Shown here: positions 36,901-47,500 of the stretch, one piece after another | How positions within the stretch are numbered: position 1 is the stretch's first letter | Layout of the letters: every line of letters starts with the position of its first letter | NCBI RefSeq assembly: GCF_040581485.1 | Contig: NC_090133.1 | Location: forward strand, 2,604,001-2,668,000 | Direction of reading: 5' to 3' | Length of the DNA: 64,000 nucleotides | DNA from: Linepithema humile | Lineage: Eukaryota > Arthropoda > Insecta > Hymenoptera > Formicidae | The notes under the pieces: model-generated | The model's database searches: none | What the model saw: the letters and a program-made list of their open reading frames with translations, nothing else | Told to the model about the DNA's origin: nothing | Program-made: the position numbers and the translations under genes

Positions 36901-37968
36901 TTGGCCGATGAAAAAACGGAAGTTGTTCTTCAAATCAACTCGAGCGTGCGCGAACAGACAGAATTAAGCGCGGAGAAACCGGTGCTAACATTGAAATCCA
37001 ATGAGGAGAATTCGCAAGAGACCTCGCCTTCGCAAGCTCGTTGAGTTGCGAAATAAATTACCAAAGACAATCATAATAATTAATTGAAGAGAATATAAAT
37101 GTGAAAATATAAGAGATTAAGAATATGTTGAAGCAAAAATTATATATAAATAAAAGATACTATCGATAAAGGAGCGTGCTTTTTGAGTCTTTAATATGTA
37201 TTTTCTCCCCTACATATTCTTTAATTGATTTTAAATCGATATTTGCAATGTTTAATTCTAAAAAACTTTAAAAATGATATTTTTATACTAACATAATTAA
37301 CTCTTTTTCAGATGGATGCTGTTTGTTACCAAACCAAGTCATGATTCCACAACTATATCAAAGCAACAGCATAATCGCCGTAGTCTCGCCGATCTTGTTT
37401 TATCAAAACCTTCCGTTACAGGTAAAGTACAGAGATTTTAACTATTTCACGGAAAGAAAGAAGATATATATATATATATATATATATTATTTAGATTTTT
37501 TTTCGGAAAATTCTCTATTTTTTCTATATATACTTATTCTAACATTACTATATTCTAGTATTATCATCCGTTATAATTTATGATTGCAGCTGGAGTACGG
37601 AGTAGAGCCCGAACAGTTGATGTTTACGCCCGAAATAAATCCTGTTGAAGGTTGCATACACAGCGGACAGGTTGTGGACACGATACGACACTTGTATTTA
37701 GGAAAACAACCGCTTCTAGTAAAGCAATGCACGAGGTATTATTGATTCGACGAATCAAACTTTTCAATTCTTAATATCTTCATGTATTGAACATTTTTCT
37801 TATCCTTAATATAACAATTTTTTTTATCTTCTTTGTCGAACTTTCAGATGCGGCGGTAAGGCGCAGGTACAAAACATAACGAGGACGGCTGCGATTAGGG
37901 CCTGGGATCAAAGGTGGACACGAGCTTGCCGGTGCGGCGGTATTTGGCGAATTCACAAAGTCTGCTGA
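30901..37968 (+). CDS. MED16: Mediator complex subunit 16 (14 exons)
   Basis: The exons are 30901-30962, 31621-31767, 31930-32128, 32353-32599, 32684-32839, 32934-33100, 33178-33514, 33880-34087, 34170-34359, 34518-34664, 35175-35391, 37312-37421, 37590-37735 and 37848-37968. All are GT/AG, and the closed frame gives 817 aa. MED16 is a tail-module subunit of Mediator that links activators to RNA polymerase II. Signature stretches are MDFLYTISRK at the start, SSRNIAAFTTMTELDD, WD-like blades (ALEWDLPGDKLVVADTAGNVQLW), ACTLLEYCLVTGLDWLDILLCLR, and a C-terminal Cys/Gly-rich end with RCGGKAQ and CRCGGIWRIHKVC that may bind zinc. Intron 11 (35392-37311) holds a complete intronless gene on the same strand. 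AATAAA near 38047 may be the polyA site. Confidence 0.96.
31192..31257. repeat. Tandem duplication of a ~33-bp AT-rich unit
   Basis: TATTATATTGATTTATTTAG followed by TAAATATG occurs twice head to tail in MED16 intron 1. The copies are almost identical, so it is a young local duplication. Confidence 0.85.
35965..37044 (+). CDS. Intronless two-TM protein with acidic tail, nested in a MED16 intron
   Basis: An uninterrupted 359-aa frame from the ATG at 35965. Its GC-rich codon use contrasts with the AT-rich intron around it, which supports a real gene. Residues 1-40 are charged (KYDFKKKTTWKDL). Two adjacent hydrophobic, Trp-rich segments follow at about 44-68 and 76-97 with a short loop (QHWSWFYW), then a basic stop (WKRAEAERIR). 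The remaining ~260 residues are acidic and probably disordered, with a SPRELFFIDLIREAEKTE motif (216-233) and a degenerate DAKD/DVKD repeat (256-290, DNA about 36730-36835). The fold suggests a hairpin membrane protein with a long soluble tail, but I recognise no family. AATAAA occurs after the stop (37053 and 37150). Being intronless inside a large intron, it may be an old retrogene. Confidence 0.8.
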   Translation: MTTELALKHKDSLALKEDKQGEKRQVRKYDFKKKTTWKDLSFPWLTSIVFVLYWFVLIPMIWLICHLLQHWSWFYWPFWTVVLAVWIAITIGTIVLWKRAEAERIREATLLQYGSDHKEESYSYARQISSENEEFVEMKKMNKARDEESKENGRNLPPLTIHKRVSGENEDSGVERVEEDETAQGSDDDCKDHPFQDNAKPVIVSSSVDEVKTPMSPRELFFIDLIREAEKTESAQSQLCLQQTTHFFPSEMTEDDAKDAKDVKEDAQDATDVKDAEENAKDAKDAKDENDGKTSKLKSERQSAYVITNVESLADEKTEVVLQINSSVREQTELSAEKPVLTLKSNEENSQETSPSQAR

Positions 37969-39269
37969 ATTCACAGTTCAGTCTTATAAGTAAATCAATG
38001 CTTAAGTCTCCCTTTTGGTATATTTAAGCAGTATTTTATTTATATAAATAAAATATTAATATAAATATTTATGTAATTATTTATATTAAATTTATATATT
38101 AAATTTAATATATTAAATTTATATATTAAATTTATATATTTATATATTTATTTGTATAAATAAAATATTGCTTAAGTTTTATCTATTTAAACAGTATTAT
38201 AAATACTGCTTAAATAGATAAAACTTGAGCACTATGTAAGATAGGACTATATGCGGACCTTATTAATTTTTAAGCTGTCAACAATCAAGAGACGTGATAG
38301 CGTTTTCTGTCAGGTATATCTTGTGAGGTCTGATCGAAAAATATCCAGACTATGCGCCGTTCAATATCTAATAAGTAGAGAGAGAAATTAACAATGTGAT
38401 ATAATGTGGCCACTATTCGGGAATCGATCGCTGAGTTTGTTTTGGTAAGTAATTTTATCCGGATTTTATAGCGATTTTTACAAGTCGATGTAGTGAGTCC
38501 TAGTGATTTTTAACATTAATTATCGAACAGAGCAACATGTTTGTGTAAAACTTTATTTATTATTTTTATTTTTTACTAAATTTTTTTAATAATGTAACAA
38601 TATCTTAAAAGAGAGACACGCATTTTTTACGTTTTAAAGATGAAATCAGAAACAATCATTTATATCTTTTAAATTATTTTCTTAAATAATGCACATATAA
38701 AAAACGTATTTTCCAAAAATCGGTGTCGCAATAATTGAAATTGGTATACGGAACTCTGCATTGAACAATCCATCCGTAGAACAAAACTGTATTTTATCGT
38801 TTGCAATTGAGAGAGGCAACTCGTTCGTCTGGTTGTACTTAGTGCGATGTCAAAGATTCTGTAATTCTTTGTAATGATTACTCTAACATTATCGGTAAAC
38901 AAAATTTGTGAGTCGAATTAAAAAGGAGAATGCAATAACTATGTAAAAGTGAGATAGCCGAACTCGGCCTTCGCGCGTAAACACATACATTGAAAATATT
39001 TTTATAAGTTAACACCACTAATTTATTTAAGATCAATTTTATAAGTTAATAAGAAATATTATTACTTACTACATTACTTAGAATTACTTAGACTAAATTT
39101 CGCAAATTGATAATAAATATGAGCAAGATTTGCAAGCTATTCAAATTCAGATTTTATTACCTCAAATCTTATTACATTGAATTTTACAAAAAGATAAGAA
39201 AAAAGTGGGGAGAGGAAGAATATTAATATGCAAATCGAAATCTCTGATAATTTCATGTAGGAAGGTCGC
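37969..39269. other. Intergenic region between convergent MED16 and TXNL1
   Basis: AT-rich 3' flank of both genes. It contains a 61-bp hairpin (38170-38230) and low-complexity TTTATATA repeats (38040-38160). No gene is supported. Confidence 0.6.
38170..38230. repeat. Hairpin with ~28-bp arms
   Basis: GCTTAAGTTTTATCTATTTA at the left is mirrored by TAAATAGATAAAACTTGAGC at the right, with a very short loop. It lies ~200 bp beyond the MED16 stop codon. Confidence 0.8.
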
Positions 39270-42200
39270 TTAGTGACTCTCTCCTTTCTTTCCGGACACT
39301 CTCTTGAATTCCCCCATGTTGGTGGTCGAAATTGGTGAACCGATCACGACTAGATGATCAATTCTCGTCGTTTCCGCGCCGCTCTGATTATCCAACACAA
39401 AGATTTGGAGATTCTGCACATTCTGGAACTTAACGTAGCGCAGCGGGATCGGATTCTCCTCCTCGAGATCTTTGGCTGACACCCTGCGCGACAAGTTGCA
39501 CAATTATACTTCAGCAATCGCGTCAAACGTCACCGAATTAGGAATATTTTAAACGAGTCGAAGAATCTACATCTATAATCCGGTGGTTCTCGAGAAATCA
39601 AGGAACGTCTCTTTATTCCTTTATGAGAGATACATCGTATCTTGAATAGATTAATGTGCATTCTTACGTTAGATTTTGAACGCTCGTATTGGAATTCGCC
39701 ATCTCGAAGTCAATTGTTCTGGGCTGATTGATAAACAGTTTGAGATTTTTCGGTCCAGTCTCCGCCGGCGCCTTGATCTTGAGCGAATGAACCTTAACGG
39801 GCTGCGAGAACGTGAGAGACATTATCAGCTGCTCGTCCTCGTCGCTTTGAAGGTATCCGCCGTCCGCGTTCAAACACTGGGGGAACGTGTGGTGGTCAGA
39901 CTCGTTCAAACACTCGCACTGCTGTTTCATTATGAAACTGGACAGGTCCATCTGCAAGATAATAGTCTCTTAAGCAAGACATCAACGAGACAAAACGGGT
40001 GTAATTTTGCTGAAATTAGATTTTGAAACGCGCGAAAACGATCTCTGCATCTTTATTTGTGACAATGAAAATAAGACAATTGAGAGAATTAAAAAAAAAG
40101 GGGAAACAAAGCAGAAATTGTATTAACAGTCATAAAAGAGAGAGGAGGAAAATATATATCTGTTTCAAAATCTTTTTTTGACACTAATTAAAAATTCCTG
40201 ATTTTATTTTTGCTTATTTTGCTTTATTTTTATGAATATTGGATTACGCAAGAATTTTATACATTATATAAAAAATCGCAAGCAAAGTGTTTTCTCCGCC
40301 TCTCTCATCCTCTAAATTGTAGAAATTTTTAATAATTTTCCTGAAATTGCATCACTAATTTTAATAAAACTTCAAAATTCCTAAAATTGGTTTCATGTCA
40401 CAAAATTACAACACCAGTACAGATGAAATTACTGTTAAATCACATCTGTACATCTCATTACTGGATGGGATTACTTAGATGAAGGTTAATAAATTACGAA
40501 CAAGTGTGCAAGTATCAAAGTTATCTTATTTCGATTACAATATCATAGATATATTGATAATGTTTAATGTGTTATAATTAAGTGAAAGAATTATTAGTTG
40601 ACAGCGAATTATTCAGTTGTGTACAAGATATAACAGAGAGTACATTCCAAGAACAACTGAAGCAACTTTATCGAATCTGATTAATATATTAACGACAAGA
40701 AATGTATATATTTTCACCAACAGGCTTCAACGACATCATCTGTACTTTCTGAAATCTGATTTCTCACTTAAGCAACATAAAACTGACAGGAACAATAACA
40801 TTCGCATATGAATATTGTACACTTATGAGTGCTAAAAATATATCGAAAATCTCATCAGCATAAATGTATGATATTTTGATACTTTGATATTTGCAACTTG
40901 TATAGTCGAAGAGCTTAAAAGCACGTAATCGTTTCACTTTTTGTGAACAATCTAAATTTAATTTTTTTAACATTAGAGTTTTTTAAAAATCGTTTACATT
41001 ATCAGAGCATTATTAAAATAGTTCCATCTTCCTTTTAAATTGACAAAAATTGACAAATTTGACAAAAAAATACAAGAAACTGTTAATATTGGCAAGCTCC
41101 GTTTTTTTTAATATTTTGACCAAATAACTTAATAAAATCGATTTAATTAAATTGAAAACTAAAGGGTTTCAACAAATAAAACGATAAAAGTACAAATAGA
41201 TACTAAAAGTATGTTTCTTTCTTTTCTTTTATTGAGAGAAATATATAATATATTTTTGTAATGGAATAATTAACTTGAGTTAATTAACGAGGTTTAAACC
41301 GAGTTCGCGTAGTTAAAATGGTTTTTGTAAAAATTTCAATATCTCAATCTGTAATTAGTTAACGTTAAATGGCAATTAATAGTAAGCTCTTCATTGATAC
41401 TTATTCCAGCAGTACAGAATCACGACGAGAAAGATCATTCCGAAGATATGATAATAAACATTATCCGTATTTCGTACATGACCGGACACGGGATCTGTGG
41501 TCGAGTCGTCCGTTTCGCCTTGGGAGTCGCCGGTGTCATAAAATTGTTGAATCTTCGATTCCAGTCCCGCGGGATCCGCACCCTGGCACAGACCCAGCCT
41601 CGTGCGTCTGCGATAGAAGATAAAAGTGGGCATCGCGCGGACATTCTGCACCGAGGCGGTGTCCCCGCATTTGTCTACGTCTACTTTCAGAAATACCGCC
41701 CTGGGATACTTCAGCGACAGCTGTTCAAACACCGGTGCAATTCTCTGACAGGGTCCACACCTGTGCAAAATATCGATGTTTGTTAATAATGTTTGCAAGT
41801 AGAGAAGGTGCTCGTAGATTACACGTACAATCAATAATGTGATACGTGAAGAAATTGGGGAGTCTTATTGGGAGAATTATCTTGCTCGAGTAAAGTGTGG
41901 ATTAAATATAGCAGAATTTTTCTTAGGTCTGCAACTGTTCACAATATTAGTATTCACACTTTATAGATTGTTTACGATAGAACCACATATTTGGTTATGT
42001 TAGAAGAGAAACTGGATGAAAAACAATGGATATTATTTAATATTGTTGCGTCCGCAGATCGTTTTCGAACAATCTCGAATGCGCGCGACATAACTGGTTC
42101 TCGTGGAGTACGTAATAAATAAAAAAACTCGTTTAAAAAAAACAAGAACTTTAAAATAGAAGCCGACAAAAACGTAAGAAACACAAGCAATGCACTCGTA

Positions 42201-43152
42201 ACAGAAAATAGAGTGGTATTGTCAAATGTATGATCGCATGACAGCTTGATAGTTTCTCTAAACCTGATCTGCCTGTTGTAGTTGTCAAAAAAACTCTCGC
42301 GTCGTGACAATCTTCTTTTTATCGCAACGAGTGGCGTAGCATTGCGACAGCAATACAAGGACGCAACAATATAAATTGACATAAGATCTATACATAATAT
42401 CCTCTGTCTTTCATTCTTATTTCCAGCAAAATTATTAATTAAGTTGTATAGCAAATACGAGAGTGGAGAACATAAGTAAAAAAATAACTGAAAATTGAAG
42501 GGAAAAAATTAGTTGATTAATGGAATACACAATGCACTTTTCGTCAAAGATATCCTTCAGTGCTGTAACGATTGTAGAAATTAATAATTTCTGATTTTTG
42601 TATTTGCTTAGTCATTTCATTCCTACAATGCGTTGAGAAAACAAGATCATAATTTTGTTCCTCAAAGTTTGATTAGCCAATTAGTTGATTAGTCATGCGA
42701 GTTTCACAAAATATTAGTGACACAATCCTCATATTACACATTTACTTTTTGTTCAAAAAATATATACTATTTCATCTCAAGTGCGCAAAATACAAAAAAA
42801 AAGTGTAAGTGAAAGATAAACAGATCTGTTATGTACCCAGGGATTACTTCAGAAATTACTTTTGACAGTTTGCACTTTATTTCTGAAGACTCGTTTTTCA
42901 TTAACGTCAAGTCGGATCAAGTCTATAAACCGAAAAAAGTGATAAATCAATACAAATTACGTTAAAATTCGACCCCAAAAGGATACCAATAAAATTTGAA
43001 TTTGAATTAAAATGTAGAAAATTCAATAACGAATATAACCTCAAATGCACTCACCAACTTGCTGTGAAATCCACAACGACGAGCTTCGGCCCGGCATTAG
43101 CCAGTTCGTCATTGAAGTGACGATCATCATCAATAATTCGTACTGCTCCCAT
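39270..43152 (-). CDS. TXNL1: Thioredoxin-like protein 1 (thioredoxin + PITH domain)
   Basis: The exons, in transcript order, are 43152-43055, 41760-41478, 39951-39668 and 39483-39270; 292 aa, close to the family's usual ~290. TXNL1 is a cytosolic thioredoxin-fold protein that binds the proteasome lid through its C-terminal PITH domain. Visible are the active site TASWCGPC (Cys34, Cys37), completed across the exon 1/2 junction, the cis-Pro loop VRAMPTFIFYR, the linker, and the PITH domain from about 128 (DLSSFIMKQQCECLNESD, then PLRYVKFQNVQNLQIF). It ends in the conserved GKKGESH. Intron 1 is 1.29 kb and intron 2 is 1.53 kb. Exon 2's frame stays open for 29 codons past its donor and would encode a hydrophobic tail if the intron were retained. 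Confidence 0.97.
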
Positions 43153-43817
43153 TGTTTTAATTAGATATATACTTATTTACATTAAAACTCGCCACACCAA
43201 TCGCTATCTACACGAAACTAACCGAAATGCTACGATGAAGAAACACCCACCTAGGAATGACTGGCAATTTGCTTGAAAGGATTCAGTAGGAGCAGAAGTC
43301 AGTGATCCCAGATGGAGGGAAAAATTCGCGCATGCGTAATAGCATGAGCCTTAGCAGACGCTCCCAACCCTTAGAAGATATTTTATTCAAATATTATTAA
43401 ATCCTTGGGAGAAAAAAATAGAAATTGTTAAAAAATTGACTCGTTTAAATACAAACATCTTAAATTTCTTTCAAATATTCTTTAATATTGTTTAATTATT
43501 GCACTTTCTGCACATTAATGTCAGAAAGTGTGGAAACAAATTTTGCATAAATTCAAAATTTTCAATCGTTTTCGCCTATTTTTTGCTTAAATAAGTGATT
43601 TTTTGTTTTCCAAACAAGTATAGATTTTCTGTGTTTTCTGTATTTTACAATATAAATTACTTAAATGTGCTAATTACATTTTAATGCAGTAGAAAATGGC
43701 TTAGGCGCAGTTTCTTTTTTCGCTTACTGGATAATTAAACATTAAATAATTGAAGTTTGTTTTTTCTCATTTTTGGCAACACGACGAAAATAGAACATGC
43801 AATGTCGTAATCATACT

Positions 43818-43860
<43 letters not shown>

Positions 43861-44545
43861 TTATGTTACTACATACTTATCATATATTTTTGTACAGTTA
43901 TTATATTTAAATATCTTAAAAGTTTTAAACTTTTATAAATATCTATTTGTTAAATAAAATCTGTAATATTGTAGATTTTTAATATATTTTACATCGTCAC
44001 CGGAAATAGATTTTATGGTAATTGATTAAGATTTGTAGAATCGTTTATTATCAATGACTAAAAAAAAAAATATTTGAGATGATCTCTTAATTTACTTTAC
44101 TTATTATCGAAAAAATTGATTAATCTCGACATGCAAGTATAAATCACACATTTATTTAGCTTATTTACTTCTCACTTTTAATATCGTAACCCAACATCAG
44201 CTACATTTCTATCTTTGTATGTTGTATATTACGAGTATGATTTAAAATAAAGATATTAAAATATTAAAAGTTTTATCATCTTCATTTTAAATGTTTGTCC
44301 GCGAGAAACATCCACGATAAATTAACATTACATTATCGGGAATGAAAACCGATATCAAAAACATCATATATTAAGTACGATATTATTAATAAAAATCGTT
44401 ACGTTAATGCCCTAATAGAATCTTCTCGTTGGTCCAACAACAACGGATTTTATCGAAACGTGACTCCGATCAGACCAAATTTTCAATTTGGTTTACACAC
44501 CAGTGTATACACTATTTTTCAATTTTTTGTTAGTTCGCGATTGTC
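43153..44545. other. Intergenic: TXNL1 promoter side and IRE1 3' flank
   Basis: The first ~230 bp are GC-richer and form the likely TXNL1 promoter. The rest is AT-rich and includes a (CA)n tract. No gene is seen. Confidence 0.55.
43821..43857. repeat. (CA)n microsatellite
   Basis: An uninterrupted run of about 18 CA units. Confidence 0.96.
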
Positions 44546-47500
44546 TTACAATTTCAATTCAGACAAGATCCACGGCGTGAGGTCTTCCTGCTTTTTTCTC
44601 TCTTGCTTCTTTCTGTGATTACGGGTTCTTCTTCGAGCGGGACTCCAATTCACAGTTTCCATCCATCCCTTTTCAACGTCGCAGTCCAGTATAGCCGACG
44701 TCGATAGCGCATTAAGTGTATTGTTGACTCCGTCCGTCCGCACGTTCGCCTGTTGCCCCTCGCAGTCGCTCGGAAAGGCATAGTGCGAGTGATAGTACTG
44801 CTTGAGATTCGACTCGTCGCGGAAACTCTGCATCGCGCACCACACGTGGCGCAATAAGCGCGGGAATCTCAATAACCAGTAGTCCGCAAACTTGTCGGGA
44901 ATGTCGCCGAGGATCTTTTGTGCTTCCCGGCTCAGTTCTCTATAGTGATGTTTCTAAAAACACGTCAATGATTATAAAATCAACTCGTCATACAAATGGT
45001 ATTAATTGGGAATAAAATTGGAAATGAAAAAGGAACATCTCACCGACCTTGTTTCGCAAAGCCCTGAGCAGGTCTCTTACACTCTCACCCCGGTAGCTCC
45101 TGTACTTCCGCAGATCTGCCGCAACTTCTGTATCTATGTGCAGCCTCCAATCATCTTGTATCACACGATCACCGCAAGCTTCCAGGGCTGCCAAGGCCGG
45201 GCTGTCGGCTTGATCCTTTTCCACTCGATCGCTAATGTCCTGCAACATTAAATAACTTGAGTTTATTTATCGTCAAGTTAAATTCAATAAGTTATTTATT
45301 ACACAAGTTACAATAATGACGAAGTTACACCGTCGCTCAAAAGTATCTTACAGTTTTTCAACATTTTCGTCTTTTTTCCTAATTCTTCAAAAGTCTTACC
45401 GAGCGACTTACACAAAGTGACCGAATTATTTATAAACTTTGAAAATATACGGAATAATTCATATAAAATGATCGATATTGAATTTTTCTTAATGCTTTTA
45501 ATGCTATCGGATAAAACAAATGTAACAACAAATTACTGTTAAGAAATTTTATGAAGAATATAGAACAACATAGTACGCTTATGATTATGTATCGCTTCGA
45601 CTATTTACAGAACTATGCACAAGATTGTTGTAAAGTACTAGTAGAGTGATTCCAAAGAATAAACACTCGTCTGAATGCCATTGCTCATAATAATTAAAAA
45701 AAAGATAAGATTACACTTATGATACATTTTTTAGGCCCAAATCAGTCTATCTTCAATAGTATCTTTTCTTCTCCACTTCTAGCGTTTGATAGAGGTATTG
45801 CTTCTTCCGTATCTTTATGATACTTGTATCATAGAATCAGTAACGAATGGATTAGATGATTTAAACCATTTAAAAATAGTACTCTCATGATATCTCTTAA
45901 TGGATCAACCTAATGGTGTCCCCATACACTCTAAATGGTCTCTTCCTGATCTTATATAAGTCGGTTGCTTCTCGCTGAGAAGCAAGTTTGAGATTTGACT
46001 TGCTTAAGTGCTATTACTCGTTGTTGTGCTCGGGAAACTCCATCGAACGAAGTCATGAAATTTATTCTATTTTTCTTGTTAATCGCCGTTGGACAATATG
46101 CAGAAGTGACATGTAAGATATTTTATAAGTGTGTACATTATTTTCCTTTTGTTGCTATTCTCGTTAGTTTTTGTATGATAATATAGAAGAAAAATGAACC
46201 AAATAACAATTTTCTACAGAATATTTTAGAAGATCGTGTACTTTACAAATTTCTTTATAAATTTTTTAATTAATTTTGTAGCGAAAGAAATGCAATAAGA
46301 ATTTTCTAAATATTTTTTATGTAAGCTATATATTTCTAAGGAAATAAAAATTAATACATATATAATAACGTAGGTTTTGTGCCTTTCAACTATGGAGATA
46401 TATTGTCCCAATCAATTAGACAACTTAGACAAGAAGTAGATGAAACAGCCGTAGATATCCAGTATAGGTTATACACTGTAGCCATTGAAATCTTTGCGAA
46501 TGCTATTTTTTCTTTACGGGATAAAGCGCACCAAAACTATGTATACCTTGTTGAGTTGATAAATTACTACAAAGAAGGTAGGTTCTTGAAGTGCACTGAG
46601 ACAATGTTAACACAACATACACATATATAATAAAAATAAATATACAAAAATTAGGCACTTAATTATAACTTTATTTTATTATAGCTCTTTTGTGTATCAA
46701 AAATAATCCATCACAACTACTAGCAGCTATTAGTAACATCACAATAACTTACGAGAGGCAGAAAGGTGGGGTTATGATCGTTAAACTAAAAAATCAAGGA
46801 GAGCAAGTATCTGAAGATAAATCGTTTGAATCATCAAAAAATGATGGAAATTAAAACGTCAATATTATTACTACTAAAGCAAAATTTTCTTCTATCATCG
46901 TGGAAGACAACTAGGTACTCGACTATCAAGAGCGAACATCGATTGTTAATAACAATAAGAAATGATGTAATGAAAGATCACACAAAAATAAAGAATCAAA
47001 TGATTCTCCAAACCACAATCTCAGAAGCACCCTAAAATAATAAGATGAAAAAAAAAATAACGTGTTATCAAAGAATAGTTAAAGAAATAACGAAAAGGAA
47101 GGAAACCGGAGCTGCCTCTCCGGTGAACTTTGATATGGAACCTAATCTGTGTTCAAAAAACGACGATAATAAGTATATGATAAGAAGACAAAGAAAATTT
47201 AAAAGCATCTATAACAATAAAGTTATTTAACTGTGTCAAAAATATTATAGAGACTATATAATATTTTCTCAATATGTATTTAACATATAATAAATTTGGC
47301 TATAATTAATTTTGAATATTGAATTGAATATTTATTAAAACTCTTGCGCACCGATTTTGACTACTTTCATAAATTTATTTGCTCTTCGATAATGCAAATG
47401 AAACGATAAATCTGTATTTAAAAGAATACTAAAACATCTTACGTACCTGGAAGAAACCCAGAATCTTTGCTGAATTCCAGAAGATAGGATAGTTACAGAT

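Noticed and set aside
41972..42454. A 160-aa minus-strand frame in TXNL1 intron 1
   Set aside because: No recognisable domain, AT-rich codon use like the surrounding intron, and no fitting splice or promoter signals.
46826..47230. Two short frames after the nested secreted gene
   Set aside because: Lys/Asn-rich, overlapping out of frame with the last exon, and lying before the polyA signal; most likely 3' UTR.
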